64,000 bases of DNA from JACCZR01 sp963844805 (lineage in GTDB: Bacteria; Actinomycetota; Thermoleophilia; Solirubrobacterales; Thermoleophilaceae), in assembly GCA_963844805.1 (NCBI GenBank), contig CAWJPU010000013.1:62001-126000 (forward strand), in the 5' to 3' direction. The position numbers and the translations under genes were made by a program. A model generated the notes under the pieces. The model worked only from the letters and a program-made list of their open reading frames with translations, was not told the origin of the DNA and searched no databases. How positions within the stretch are numbered: position 1 is the first letter of the stretch; each line of letters starts with the position of its first letter. Shown piece by piece: positions 53,241-62,569 of this stretch.

Positions 53241-54250
53241 GGGTGATGATCGACGTGAGCTACTCCGGCCGCGGCCGGACGGGGACCGGCGTGTACGTGG
53301 AGGAGCTCGTGCGCGCGCTGGCCGCGCGCGAGGACACCGAGGTGGTCTGCGTGCGCCAGCGGCGGCGGCTGCGGCCCGGGGCCGGCAACCCGCTGCGGTC
53401 GGCCGCCAACCTGGCGCTGGACTCGGCGTGGACGCGCTTCGGGCTGCCCCGCGCCGCCCGTCTCGCCGAGGCCGACGTCCTGCACCATCCGCTGCCCGCC
53501 CACTCGCCACGCGCGCGCTGCCCGCAGGTGGTCACGGTCCACGACGTGGCCTACGAGCGCCACCCCGACGAGTTCGACCCGGCCTGGCGCGCGGTGGCGC
53601 GCCGCCAGCACCGCGTGGCGCTCGCCCGCACCGGGGCGGTGGTGTGCCCGTCGCGGGCCACGGCCCGCGACGCCGAGGAGCTGTTGGGCGCCGACCCGGC
53701 GCGCACGATCGTCGCCCACCACGGACCCGGGCAGGCGCTCCCCTCCGCCCGGCCCGCCGAGCGGCGCCACCTGCTCTACCTGGGCTCCGACGAGCCGCGC
53801 AAGCGGGTCGCCTCCCTGCTCGAGGCCCACGCCGCGCTGGAGGACCCACCCGAGCTGGTGCTGGCCGGCGAGGCCGCCAGGCGAGCGGGCGCCCCCGGCG
53901 TCCGCGGCGAGCCCGACCCCTCGCCCGCGCGGGTGGCCGAGCTGCTGGCCGGCGCGCTCGCGCTGGTCCACCCCGCCCCGCTGGAGGGCTTCGGCCTCAC
54001 CCTGCTGGAGGCGATGGCCGCCGGTGCCCCGGTGGTCGCACTCCGCGGCCCGAGCAGCGCGGAGGTGTGCGGCGAGGCCGCCCTGCTGGTGGAGCCCGAT
54101 GAGCTTGCCGGCACGCTGGCGCGGCTGGCGGACGACGAGGAGCTACGCGAGCGCCTGTCGGCCGCTGGTCGCGAGCGCGCCGCGACGTTCTCCTGGAAGA
54201 GCAGCGCCGAGCGCCACCTCGAGGCCTACCGACTGGCAACCGGATCGTGA
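53237..54250 (+). CDS. glycosyltransferase, GT4 family
   Basis: 337 residues, GTG 53237. GT-B fold: N-terminal MIDVSYSGRGRTGTGVYVEE, VTVHDVAYERHPDEFDPAWR, VVCPSRATARDAEELLGADP; C-terminal LLYLGSDEPRKRVASLLEAH and the donor-binding E-x7-E region HPAPLEGFGLTLLEAMAAGA. Uses a nucleotide sugar; acceptor unknown. Overlaps both neighbours as GTGA, pairing it with the second glycosyltransferase. Confidence 0.9.
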   Translation: MRVMIDVSYSGRGRTGTGVYVEELVRALAAREDTEVVCVRQRRRLRPGAGNPLRSAANLALDSAWTRFGLPRAARLAEADVLHHPLPAHSPRARCPQVVTVHDVAYERHPDEFDPAWRAVARRQHRVALARTGAVVCPSRATARDAEELLGADPARTIVAHHGPGQALPSARPAERRHLLYLGSDEPRKRVASLLEAHAALEDPPELVLAGEAARRAGAPGVRGEPDPSPARVAELLAGALALVHPAPLEGFGLTLLEAMAAGAPVVALRGPSSAEVCGEAALLVEPDELAGTLARLADDEELRERLSAAGRERAATFSWKSSAERHLEAYRLATGS

Positions 54251-55416
54251 TCCGCGTGGCGTTCGTCCTCGCCGGGCGCACCGGCGTCTGGCTCGGCGGG
54301 CTGAACTACTACCGCAACCTCCTCGGCGCGATCGCGGCCGCCGAGGACACCCGCCTCGAGCCCGTGCTCTACGTGGGGCGCGGCTACGACCGTTCCGACC
54401 TCGCCGACTTCCCCGCCGTGGAGCTGCGCACCGAGCCCATGCTCGACCGCGGCACGCCGGCGTGGGCGCAGCGCACCGCGTGGCGCGCCGGTGCGGCCTG
54501 CGACCGGCCGCTCGGGCGGCTGCTGCAGCGTGACGGCGTCGTCGCCATGTCGCACTCCGGCCACCTCGGCCGCTTCGACGGGGTGCGCTCGGTCGCCTGG
54601 GTGCCCGACCTCCAGCACCGCCGCCTGCCGCACTTGTTCGGTCGCGCGATGTGGCTGTGGCGCGACGCCAAGTACCGCGCAATGGCCCACTTCGCCGACC
54701 ACCTGCTCACGGGCAGCATCGCGGGCGAGGAGGACCTGCTGGAGCTGTGGCCTCGCGCGCGCGGGAAGACGAGCGTGCTGCGTTTCGTGGTCACACCGCC
54801 GCCGCCGGAGTCGCTGCCGGAGCCGGACGAGCTGCGCACGCTGTACGGGCTGCCCGAGCGCTACCTGTACCTGCCCAACCAGTTCTGGGCGCACAAGAAC
54901 CACGCGCTGGTCATCGAGGCGCTCAGGCGCCTGCGCGCTCGGGGCTCGGACGTGTGCGTGGTGGCGACCGGCGTCCCCTTCGACCGGCGCCACCCCAAGC
55001 ATTTCGACGAGCTGATGGCCCGCGCCGAGGCGGCCGGGGTGCGGGGCGCCTTCCGCGTGCTCGGGGTGGTGCCCTACGAGCACGTGGCCGCGCTGTCGCG
55101 CGACTCCGCCGCGCTCATGAACCCGTCGCTGTTCGAGGGCTGGAGCACCACGGTGGAGGAGGCCAAGTCGATGGGCAAGCGCATCCTGCTCTCGCGCATC
55201 CCCGTGCACGTGGAGCAGGATCCGCCGGGCGGGAGCTTCTTCGACCCTGCCGATCCCGAGGAGCTGGCCGTCTTGGTGGAGGAGGCCTATTCGCGCGAGG
55301 ACCCCGAGGGCGACCGGCGCCTGGCCGACGAGGCCGCGGCGGCGCTGCCCGGGCGCCGGCGACGATTCGTGGCCGAATACGAGGAGGCGGTCGCGAAGAC
55401 GGTGGGCGCGGGCTAA
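54247..55416 (+). CDS. glycosyltransferase, GT4-like
   Basis: 389 residues, GTG 54247. GT-B type: GRTGVWLGGLNYYRNLLGAI (acceptor-side glycine loop), VAWVPDLQHRRLPHLFGRAM, LLTGSIAGEEDLLELWPRAR; C-terminal RYLYLPNQFWAHKNHALVIE, the KN motif of this class, and NPSLFEGWSTTVEEAKSMGK with the catalytic Glu pair. Probably works in surface polysaccharide synthesis with the preceding enzyme. Uninterrupted. Confidence 0.88.
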   Translation: MIRVAFVLAGRTGVWLGGLNYYRNLLGAIAAAEDTRLEPVLYVGRGYDRSDLADFPAVELRTEPMLDRGTPAWAQRTAWRAGAACDRPLGRLLQRDGVVAMSHSGHLGRFDGVRSVAWVPDLQHRRLPHLFGRAMWLWRDAKYRAMAHFADHLLTGSIAGEEDLLELWPRARGKTSVLRFVVTPPPPESLPEPDELRTLYGLPERYLYLPNQFWAHKNHALVIEALRRLRARGSDVCVVATGVPFDRRHPKHFDELMARAEAAGVRGAFRVLGVVPYEHVAALSRDSAALMNPSLFEGWSTTVEEAKSMGKRILLSRIPVHVEQDPPGGSFFDPADPEELAVLVEEAYSREDPEGDRRLADEAAAALPGRRRRFVAEYEEAVAKTVGAG

Positions 55417-55423
55417 GCCGGGC

Positions 55424-56236
55424 CTACGCCGACGCCGAGACCGCGAACGAGCCGACCACCGCCAGCACGCCGATCGCGGCGGTGATCAGGGCCGGCACCT
55501 GCGCGGGGACGCGCACGCGCTCACGCAGGTCGAACAGCACCAGCGCGGCGAGCACACCGCCCAGCATGCCTCCGATGTGCCCGCCGATGGAGATGCCGGG
55601 GATCGTGAAGGTGATCAGCAGGTTGAGACCGATCCACAGGCCCAGCCCGCTCTCCAGCGGGTTGATGCCGCGGTTGCGCATCACCACCAGCGCCGCTCCC
55701 ATCAGCCCGAAGATCGCCCCCGAGGCGCCCACGGTCAGGCCGGTGGGCGACAGCAGCAGCGCGCCGAAGGACCCCGCCAGAAGCGACACCACGTAAATCA
55801 GGCCGAACCGGAATCGGCCGATCGCCGGCTCCAAGAGTGCGCCGAGGATGTACAGGGAGAACATGTTGGTGAGGATGTGGATGAAGCCGAATGACTCTCC
55901 GAGTCGCGCATGCAGAAAGCCGGCGGTCACGACCTGCCAGAAGTCGCCGTTTGCCAGTCCCTCGCGCGAGAGCCCAAGATCGGCGTACAAGGACAGGGCC
56001 GAATCTCCGGCCAGGCCGAACCCCAACCACAGCGCAACGTTGACGCCGATCAGGACATAGGTGAGCGTCGGCTCGCTGACCGAGTCTGCGCTCTTGACCT
56101 TCGTCTTCTGGCGGGCGCAGTCCGGGCAGCGCATCCCGACCGGTGTGGAGGTCATGCAGTCCGGACAGATCGGGTTGCCGCAGTTCGAGCACGACACCCC
56201 CGTCTCGCGGTTCGGATGGCGGTAACAGACCTCCAC
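55424..56236 (-). CDS. rhomboid-family intramembrane serine protease
   Basis: 270 residues from GTG 56236. N-terminal zinc-ribbon-like region with four CxxC pairs (YRHPNRETGVSCSNCGNPIC, PDCMTSTPVGMRCPDC), then six membrane helices. Rhomboid signature: HILTNMFSLYILGALLEPAI, catalytic Ser in GASGAIFGLMGA, and His in GISIGGHIGGMLGG. The B-box-like ribbon fused to a rhomboid is common in actinobacteria. Substrate unknown. Uninterrupted. Confidence 0.93.
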   Translation of the reverse strand: MEVCYRHPNRETGVSCSNCGNPICPDCMTSTPVGMRCPDCARQKTKVKSADSVSEPTLTYVLIGVNVALWLGFGLAGDSALSLYADLGLSREGLANGDFWQVVTAGFLHARLGESFGFIHILTNMFSLYILGALLEPAIGRFRFGLIYVVSLLAGSFGALLLSPTGLTVGASGAIFGLMGAALVVMRNRGINPLESGLGLWIGLNLLITFTIPGISIGGHIGGMLGGVLAALVLFDLRERVRVPAQVPALITAAIGVLAVVGSFAVSASA

Positions 56237-56257
56237 CCCGCGGAAGATAGTGAGCGG

Positions 56258-56962
56258 CTAGAGGCCCACTGACACGACCGGGCGGCCGCTCGGGGCGCGC
56301 GCGCCACCGGCCGGCTCGCGGGTCACCAGCACCGCATCGGCGCCCTCCAGGTCGTCGGGGACAGCGGCCGCTCCGTCGCCGTCGGTGCCCACGTTGAAGA
56401 TCGACTGCGAGACCATCTCGCCCTTGCGCTGCACCCACACCTGGTAGGTCTCGCGCCGCGACAGGCTGGGCATGCCGTGCACGCGCAGGATGGCGCCCTC
56501 GCTCTGGTCGTTGGAGACGGTGAGGCTCCCGGTTGCCTCGGGCACACGCACGGGATCGACCTTGGCGCCGATCGTGCGCCCGTCGTCGCCCGCCAGGATC
56601 GAGGCGCCAACGGCGCCGAAGGCCAGGCCCACCGCGAGCAGGAACGACGCGCTGACCCAGGCGACCACCGGGCCGCGGCTGATCAGCGAGGGCAGGCGGT
56701 CGCGCAGGCGCCTGCGCGACGGCGGGGCGGGCGCCTCGCTCTCGACGGCGTCCATCACGGCCCGCTTGAGGCTGTCGGGCGGGCGGACCGGGGTCGCCGA
56801 GCGCGGCAGCGCCTCGGCGGCCGGGCGCAGGTGCTCGAGCTCCTCGCGGCACGAGGCGCAGCTCGCCAGGTGCTTCTCGAAGGCCTGGCGCTCGAGGTCG
56901 GACAGCGCGCCGAGCAGGTAGGCCGCGGCGTCGCCGTCGTGCGTGTCGTGCCAGTCGGCCAT
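56258..56962 (-). CDS. anti-sigma factor, RskA-like with zinc-finger
   Basis: 234 residues from ATG 56962; the stop of the sigma gene and this start share one base (TGATG). Cytoplasmic anti-sigma domain with the zinc motif HLASCASCREELEHL, a single membrane helix (VVAWVSASFLLAVGLAFGAV) and an RskA-type outer domain (ATGSLTVSNDQSEGAILRVH, SRRETYQVWVQRKGEMVSQS). It holds the ECF factor encoded upstream at the membrane until a signal triggers proteolysis. Uninterrupted. Confidence 0.9.
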   Translation of the reverse strand: MADWHDTHDGDAAAYLLGALSDLERQAFEKHLASCASCREELEHLRPAAEALPRSATPVRPPDSLKRAVMDAVESEAPAPPSRRRLRDRLPSLISRGPVVAWVSASFLLAVGLAFGAVGASILAGDDGRTIGAKVDPVRVPEATGSLTVSNDQSEGAILRVHGMPSLSRRETYQVWVQRKGEMVSQSIFNVGTDGDGAAAVPDDLEGADAVLVTREPAGGARAPSGRPVVSVGL

Positions 56963-57538
56963 CAGGCCACCTGCTCCACGAGCTCGCGGCGCAGCTTCTC
57001 CAGCCCCAGGCGCATCCGCCCCTTCACGGTGCCGACGGGGGTCTCGAGCATCTCGGCGATCTGGGTGTGGGTGAAGCCGCCGAAATACGACAGCTCGATC
57101 ACGCGCGACTGATCGTCCGGCAGGGTCTCGATCGCCGAGCGCACGTGGCGGGCGTCGTCGCGGCGGGCCACCTCCACGTCGGTCAGCTCCGGCGCCTCCA
57201 GGCGCTCCTCGAGCCCCTCGGCGCTGGCGCGGCGGCGGTCGTGGACCTGGTTGCGCCGCAGGGCGTCGATCGCGCGGTGGTGGACGATGCCCAGCACCCA
57301 GGTGCGCACGCTGCCGCGGTCGGAGCGGTAGCGCAGCCGGCTGCGCCAGATCGACAGGAAGGCCTCCTGGGAGATGTCCTCGGCCACCGCGCGGTTGCCC
57401 ACCATGCGGTAGGCGAGCGAGAACGCCGGCCCCGGAATGGCGGTCGTAGAGGACCTCGAAGGCCCGCGGGTCGCCGTCGCAGACGAGGCCCATCACGTCC
57501 TCGTCGGCGAGGCTCTTGATGTCGGGTTGCTTTGCCAC
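56962..57538 (-). CDS. ECF sigma factor, SigK-like (frame-broken)
   Basis: About 191 residues from GTG 57538. Region 2: DPRAFEVLYDRHSGAAFSLA (after removing one base near 57433), MVGNRAVAEDISQEAFLSIW; region 4: LPDDQSRVIELSYFGGFTHT, QIAEMLETPVGTVKGRMRLG. Forms a pair with the anti-sigma gene that follows directly. The DUF4383 gene 43 bases away on the other strand may belong to its regulon, but no promoter consensus can be shown from here. Confidence 0.9.
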
Positions 57539-57580
57539 CCGGTGGTCCTTCGCGTCCGGGGCGTCTTCGGATCAGCGATA

Positions 57581-58024
57581 ATGCCCGGGCGCGTGTCCGC
57601 CCGCACCCCCGCCCAGCTCTATGCCCTCGTCGTCGGACTCGCCCTGGTGGCCGGCGGAGTCGTCGGATTCTTCTACAACGCGAGCTTCGCCACCGGCGAC
57701 GAGGTCGAGCGCGAAGCGGTGCTCGGGATCCTCGACGTCAACGCCTGGCACAACCTGGTCCACATCGCCACCGGCGCCGTGGCGCTGCTCCTCGTGGGCT
57801 CCTATTCGGCCAGCCGCGCATTCGCGATCGTGTTCGGCGCGGTCTACCTGCTGGTCGCGATCCTGGGCTTCATCGTCGGCGACGGCGAGGTGATCGTCGG
57901 CCTGGTCCCGGTCAACACCGAGGACAACGTGCTCCACGTGCTGATCGCGCTGGCGGGGCTGCTCGCCTTCGCGAGCACGCCGGCGGTTCCGCCGCCGACG
58001 ACGGTCGAGTCGCCCGCGACCTAG
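57581..58024 (+). CDS. DUF4383 membrane protein
   Basis: 147 residues from ATG 57581 with four membrane helices, as usual for DUF4383: YALVVGLALVAGGVVGFFYN, NAWHNLVHIATGAVALLLVG, AFAIVFGAVYLLVAILGFIV and NVLHVLIALAGLLAFAST. The NxxHxxxH and NxxH motifs are characteristic. Function unknown. Divergent from the ECF sigma gene; its last base overlaps the convergent gene. Confidence 0.85.
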   Translation: MPGRVSARTPAQLYALVVGLALVAGGVVGFFYNASFATGDEVEREAVLGILDVNAWHNLVHIATGAVALLLVGSYSASRAFAIVFGAVYLLVAILGFIVGDGEVIVGLVPVNTEDNVLHVLIALAGLLAFASTPAVPPPTTVESPAT

Positions 58025-58343
58025 CGGCCCAGGCGCCGGCGCAGGTCCTTCGCGACGCCGCCGGCCTCGCGCCGCAGCGCGCGAATGCGCCGCCCACCTG
58101 CTTGCGCTGCTGGCGGGCCCGCACCACCACCAGGGCGCCGGCGGCCGCGCCGCCGACCACCACGGCGGCGGCCGGGCGGTACCAGTTGCGCGGGTCGCGC
58201 ATCGTGGACAGCTCCCAGTCGGCGAGCTCCTCGGCCGCGGCGTCGGTGAGGCCGGCCAGGCGCCGCTCCAGGCGGTCGCTCATCGCGCCCGACGGCTCCA
58301 CGGGAACCAGCGCGCTGCGCAGTAGTCGCTCTACGTCGCTCAT
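58021..58343 (-). CDS. small membrane protein, possible anti-sigma partner (frame-broken)
   Basis: About 107 residues from ATG 58343, starting one base after the ECF sigma stop. Cytoplasmic N-terminus (DVERLLRSALVPVEPSGAMS, DRLERRLAGL), one membrane helix (PAAAVVVGGAAAGALVVVRA) and a short basic tail (RALRREAGGVAKDLRRRLGR) reached by adding one base near 58088. Position after a sigma factor suggests regulation of it, but no zinc-finger motif is present. Confidence 0.6.
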
Positions 58344-58344
58344 G

Positions 58345-58890
58345 TCAGTCGTCGTCTCCCCTGCTCTGGAGCTCCTGCTCGAGCTGTCGTATGGCTCGAT
58401 GGATCAACACCTTCGTGGCCCCGTCGGAGCGGCCCAGCGCCCGGGCGATCTCGCGGTTGTCCATGTCCAGCGCGAAGCGCATGATCAGCGCCTCGCGGCG
58501 GTCGCCGGGCAGGTTGGCCACCCCGGCCAGCACCTCGGCCACCTCCTCGCGGCCCTCGACCAGGTCCTCCGTCGCGTGCGGCGCGGAGTAGGTCTCGGCG
58601 TCGTCGAGGTGCGTCTGGGGCCTGCGCGAGCGGTCGCGGTAGTAGTTGGCCGCGAGGTTGTGGGCGATGCGGATCAGCCAGGGCCGCAGCGGCCGGCCCT
58701 CGGACTCCCGCACCGCGCGCTCGTAGTGGCGGTAGGCCTGGAGGAAGGTCTGCTCGGTGATGTCCTCGGCGTCGTGGTGGTTGCCGATCCGGTAGTACGA
58801 GTAGCTGTAGACGTCGCGCAGGTGGGCGCGGTACAGCTCGCTGAAGTCGCGGTCCAGCCGAGCCTTGTCGGCGGCGACGGCCTCGCTCAT
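58345..58890 (-). CDS. ECF sigma factor
   Basis: 181 residues from ATG 58890. Region 2: DFSELYRAHLRDVYSYSYYR, HHDAEDITEQTFLQAYRHYE; core-binding RPWLIRIAHNLAANYYRDRS; region 4: LPGDRREALIMRFALDMDNR, EIARALGRSDGATKVLIHRA. The target signal is unknown. Uninterrupted. The small membrane protein downstream is the obvious candidate partner. A second, unrelated ECF module lies 0.8 kb away. Confidence 0.92.
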   Translation of the reverse strand: MSEAVAADKARLDRDFSELYRAHLRDVYSYSYYRIGNHHDAEDITEQTFLQAYRHYERAVRESEGRPLRPWLIRIAHNLAANYYRDRSRRPQTHLDDAETYSAPHATEDLVEGREEVAEVLAGVANLPGDRREALIMRFALDMDNREIARALGRSDGATKVLIHRAIRQLEQELQSRGDDD

Positions 58891-58929
58891 CTCGGGCGCA
58901 GCCTACCCCCGCGGGGGCAGGCGCTCAGC

Positions 58930-60621
58930 TCAGGCCGCACGACTCGGGCGCCGGGCTCGCTCGGGGCGGCGGAAGGTCTCGACCCAGTCGTCCGGGCGTG
59001 GTGCGGCCCTCGAGCAGGGTGCGCAGGCCGGCGGTGACGGGAGCCTCCACGCCGCGCTCGCGCAGTGTCGCGTCCAAGAGCGGGACCGCCGCCAGCGCCT
59101 CGGCCGTCTGGCCCACGATGCCGGGCACCGCCTCGCTCGGCACGCCCTGGCCCACCAGCTCGCCCGCGCGCCGGTTGCGGCTGCCCTCGGCCAGCGCCGT
59201 GGCCACCAGGTCGCCCGCGCCCGCCAGCCCGGCGAAGGTCTCGCTCTGCGCGCCCTCGCGCAGGCCCAGCTCGTGCACCTCGGCGAACACGCGGCCCGCC
59301 GCCGCGCCGGCCACGTTGGGCCCGGCCGCCGCCGCCGCGGCGGCCGCGGCCAGCGCAGCGGCGTTCTTCGCGCAGCCGGCCAGCTCGGCGCCGGTGACGT
59401 CTTCGGTGGTGTCCACGCACAGCCCGGACTCGGAGAGGAGCACGCCGAGGTCGCGCCGCAGGTCGGGGTCGCGGGTGGCCAGGACCACAGAGGCGCCGGC
59501 CTCCACTGCTTCACGCGCGTGCGCGGGGCCGCCGAGGTAGGCGACGGCGCGCGCCCGGGTGCGCTCGGCCACGTATGCCGCCGGGGTGGTGCCGAGCGGG
59601 GGCACCAGGCCCTTGGACGGCACGAGCACCACCGACCGGTCGCTGATCAGCGCGCCCACCTGGCCCAGCGCCGCGGGCAGCCCGGAGCAGGGCACGGCGA
59701 GCACGACGAGGTCGACGCCGCCGAACTCGATGTCGGAGACGGTCGTGACGCGAACGGCGGGGTCGAGCGCGACGCCGGGCAGATGCTCGGCGTTCTCGCG
59801 CCCGGCGGCCAGGTGGCGCGACTGCTCGAGGGAGCGGCAGCCGAGCTGGACCTCCAGGCCCGGCGCGCTGGAGCAGGACGGCCATGGCGGTGCCCATCGA
59901 CCCGGCGCCCACGACGGCGGCGGTGCGCAGCGGCGGCAACCCGCCGAGCCACTCCCACTGGAGCTGCACGCAGGGCCAGATGCGGTTGGTCACGGCCTCG
60001 GCCAGCGCCGGCGAGGGCTCGCCCGCGCGCGGGAAGGTGAGCGGCCGCCCGCAGCGGACCTTCACCTTGACCGGGCGGAACGACCCAGCCGCGCGCGCGC
60101 GCGCTCGCTGCCGGTCACCGCCACGGGGACCACCGGCGCGCCGCTCTCCAGCGCGAGCCGGCCCACGCCGCGCTTCGGGGCCGGTCGACCGAGCCGTGGC
60201 GGATGCGGGTGCCCTCGGGGAAGATCACGACCGCCTCGCCGCGCTCCAGCAGCGCGAGGGCGGTGGCCACCGACTCCTCGTCGGACTCGCCGCGGCGCAC
60301 GGGGAAGGCGCCCAGGGCGTTGAGGAACCACCCCTGCAGGCGGTTGGCGAACAGCTCCTGCTTGGCGACGAAGTAGATCGGGCGCCGCAGGCAGCAGCCG
60401 ATGATGAACGGGTCGAGGAAGCTGCGGTGGTTGGCGGCGAGGATGAGCCCGCCGCCCGGCACGTGCTCGCGGCCCAGCCGGGTCAGCCGGAAGAAGATCA
60501 TCAGGGCGGGCTGGAGGAACGCGCGGGCGATCCAGTAGACGGGGCGGTTGACGCCGCGCCGGCGAATCCGTTCGTGGTGGATGGAGAGGCGCTCCGTCGC
60601 CCCGTTCTCGCTCGCCCCCAT
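58930..60621 (-). CDS. acyltransferase PlsC fused to glycerol-3-phosphate dehydrogenase GpsA (frame-broken)
   Basis: One reading frame joins two phospholipid enzymes. N-terminal PlsC: LILAANHRSFLDPFIIGCCL (HX4D), VRRGESDEESVATALALL, VIFPEGTRIRHGS, APVVPVAVTGSERARA. Linker RIWPCVQLQWEWLGGLPPLR runs without stop into GpsA: TAAVVGAGSMGTAMAVLLQR (NAD loop), CSGLPAALGQ, VLVPSKGL, TGAELAGCAKNAAALA and SETFAGLAGAGDLVATALAE. No stop lies across the junction (60065-59890). Start ATG 60621 (TTG 60639 possible). Insertions near 60180, 60095, 60070, 59866 and 58997. About 560 residues. Confidence 0.85.
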
Positions 60622-60668
60622 GGGCTTGCGTTTACCCAACCGTGGGCGTCGTCGTTACGCTCCGGGCC

Positions 60669-61201
60669 GTGGAGTTGCAGAGAAGCCTCAACGGGGCGCT
60701 GGCCGGAGCGGTCGCCGCCGGCGTCTGGGCGGCCCAGCAGCCGCTGGACAAGAGGGTCTTCGAGAGCGGCTACGACGACGTCGAGCTGCATGGGCAAGCT
60801 GGCGGTCCGCGACAGCTCCTGGCCCGCCGTGGGCGCGGCCATGCACACGCTCAACGGCGCGCTCTTCGGGGCCGTCTACGCCCAGCTGCGGCCCTTCGTC
60901 CCCGGCCCTCCGCTGGTGGCCGGCGTGGCGGCCGCGACTGATCGAGAACTTCGGCCTCTGGCCGCTGGGGAGGCTGGTGGACCGCTACCACCCCGCCCGC
61001 AAGGAGCTCACCCCGCTCGGCGGCAACCGCCGCGCGCTGGCCGTCGCCACCTGGCGCCACCTGCTGTTCGGCGCGATCCTCGGCGAGCTCGAGCGGCGCC
61101 TGAACGCCGAGGACGAGGCCGAGCAGCCGCCGCCCGTGCCCGTGTCCTCCAACGGCCACGGGGACATCGAGGCGGCCGTGGGCGCCACGCCCGCGTCTTA
61201 G
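60669..61201 (+). CDS. conserved-looking hypothetical protein (frame-broken)
   Basis: Not recognised. About 177 residues from GTG 60669 (VELQRSLNGALAGAVAAGVW); GTG 60642 is an alternative. Corrected text includes AAQQPLDKRVFESGYDDVEL, GKLAVRDSSWPAVGAAMHTL, NGALFGAVYAQLRPFVPGPP and LIENFGLWPLGRLVDRYHPA, then a conserved-looking WRHLLFGAILGELERRLN and an acidic tail. The Ala/Gly helices suggest membrane association. Insertions near 60790 and 60942. Divergent from plsC-gpsA, followed by tRNA-Thr. Confidence 0.6.
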
Positions 61202-61215
61202 ACTCGCTGCTCGCG

Positions 61216-61289
61216 GCCGGAGTAGCTCAGCTGGTCAGAGCAGCTGCCTTGTAAGCAGCAGGCCGTCGGTTCGAATCCGACCTCCGGCT
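61216..61289 (+). tRNA. tRNA-Thr(UGU)
   Basis: Cloverleaf: acceptor arms GCCGGAG/CTCCGGC, D arm GCTC-AGCTGGTCAGA-GAGC-like, anticodon stem GCTGC/GCAGC with loop CTTGTAA (anticodon TGT, reading ACA), variable loop AGGCC and T arm GTCGG-TTCGAAT-CCGAC. Discriminator T. CCA is not encoded. A 9-base-pair hairpin follows at 61311. Confidence 0.95.
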
Positions 61290-61310
61290 CTGCATGGACG
61301 GGCCGGCGAT

Positions 61311-61333
61311 GCGGGCCGCTCCGTGCGGCCCGC
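61311..61333. terminator. hairpin terminator after tRNA-Thr
   Basis: GCGGGCCGC-tccgt-GCGGCCCGC, a perfect 9-base-pair stem, 22 bases after the tRNA and 16 bases beyond the end of the convergent small membrane gene. No T tract on the plus strand; it may act in both directions. Confidence 0.55.
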
Positions 61334-61348
61334 GCATGCCGGGAAGCT

Positions 61349-61594
61349 TCAGTTCAGGTCTGTGCGGTTGCGTCCGACGTGGCTTAGGCGCCTCCGCGCG
61401 GGCACTACACCGCGCCGCGGCGGTCGTCGCCCTCCGATCCCGACCCCCGGGCCCACGCCCGAGACGAGGTCCAGCACCAGCAGGACCAGCCAGATCAGCA
61501 GAAGGATTCCGCCGATCGTGTAGAGGATCCCGATGCCTGCGACCGCGCCGATGATGACCAACACGAGGCCCAAGCCCAGTAGTCCGAAGCCCAT
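61349..61594 (-). CDS. small hydrophobic membrane protein (DUF6131-like)
   Basis: ATG 61594 preceded by GGTAGGAG. About 40 residues of membrane-spanning sequence (GLLGLGLVLVIIGAVAGIGI, LYTIGGILLLIWLVLLVLDL), then VSGVGPGVGIGG and an Arg-rich end. This matches the two-helix DUF6131-type proteins, which are shorter; the annotated tail (ending GRNRTDLN) probably results from an inserted base near 61430, with the true stop around 61408. Function unknown. Confidence 0.65.
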   Translation of the reverse strand: MGFGLLGLGLVLVIIGAVAGIGILYTIGGILLLIWLVLLVLDLVSGVGPGVGIGGRRPPRRGVVPARRRLSHVGRNRTDLN

Positions 61595-61757
61595 CTCCTA
61601 CCTCCATATTGACGTTGCCGGTGCCTGGAGGCAGCCACCAGGATGGTCAGCGGGGTGCCGGCCAATGGACGCAGCTCTCCTCTATCCGGTGGAGGCCCCC
61701 GCCTCTCCTCCGTTACGGAAAGTCAGGTACCCACAAATGGGGTCTGGGAAACGGCTT

Positions 61758-62438
61758 TCAGGCGGGCACCGCGCGCGTCTCGAGGTGCGAGCCCACCTTG
61801 CGCTTCACGCGCTGCAGCGCATTGTCCACCGTCTTCGTGTCGCACTCCAGGCGCTCGGCGATCACCTCGTAGGAGTCGCCGTCCAGGTAGAGCGACAGCA
61901 CGCCGCTCTCCAGCTCCGACAGCACGCTCGACAGGCAGTTGACCAGGCTGTGCAGCTCCTCGGTGGAGATGACCTGGTTGACCGGGTCGTGCGCGGTCGG
62001 GCCCGGGAGCAGCTCGTCGAGGGTCGGGTCGCCGTCGCCCCCGCCGGCGGCCGGCGTCTGCGAGAAGGACACGTACTCGTTGAGCGGGGTGTGCTTGTTG
62101 CGGGTCGAGGTCTTCACCGCCGTGATGATCTGGCGGGTGATGCACAGCTCCGCGAAGTTGCGGAAGCTCGACTCGCGGTCCCAGCGGTAGTCGCGGACCG
62201 CCTTGTACAGGCCGACGAGGCCCTCCTGGATCAGATCGTCGGCATCGCCGCCGATCAGGAAGTAGGAGGAAGCCTTCAGGCGCACGAAGCCGTGGTACCG
62301 CTTGACGATGCGGTCCATCGCGTCGGGTCGCCCCTGCTTGGCGAGCGCTATCAGGTAGTGATCATCTGGCTCGACTTGAGGTTGAGCCTTGGCGGCCTGT
62401 GTCGAAGCCGTTCCTGCTGATGCGGTAAAGCGTGCCAC
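61758..62438 (-). CDS. sigma-70 family factor, SigH (Spo0H)-like
   Basis: 226 residues. N-terminal tail ASTQAAKAQPQVEPDDHYLI, then region 1.2/2: ALAKQGRPDAMDRIVKRYHG, GDADDLIQEGLVGLYKAVRD, FRNFAELCITRQIITAVKTS. A linker of about 35 residues precedes region 4: LSELESGVLSLYLDGDSYEV, IAERLECDTKTVDNALQRVK. This arrangement resembles the SigH sporulation/competence factor of Firmicutes, found also in Thermoleophilia. Likely controls stationary or stress genes. Uninterrupted. Confidence 0.88.
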   Translation of the reverse strand: MARFTASAGTASTQAAKAQPQVEPDDHYLIALAKQGRPDAMDRIVKRYHGFVRLKASSYFLIGGDADDLIQEGLVGLYKAVRDYRWDRESSFRNFAELCITRQIITAVKTSTRNKHTPLNEYVSFSQTPAAGGGDGDPTLDELLPGPTAHDPVNQVISTEELHSLVNCLSSVLSELESGVLSLYLDGDSYEVIAERLECDTKTVDNALQRVKRKVGSHLETRAVPA

Positions 62439-62569
62439 GCCGTCTCCTCGGAGCTCGGTGGCGCGTTACCTCCCCTAGCGCCAGGTTTCTGGAGCGAGCT
62501 CGAGAAACGGTCTCAACCTCGACTCCAGCCTGATCTATGGCGCGAGTATCAGGGGGTTATGGAGCCCTG

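Noticed and set aside
58930..59920. Separate gpsA starting at the TTG in GGLPPL
   Set aside because: There is no PlsC stop before it and no ribosome binding site is evident, so a fusion is the better reading; kept as the refuting alternative.
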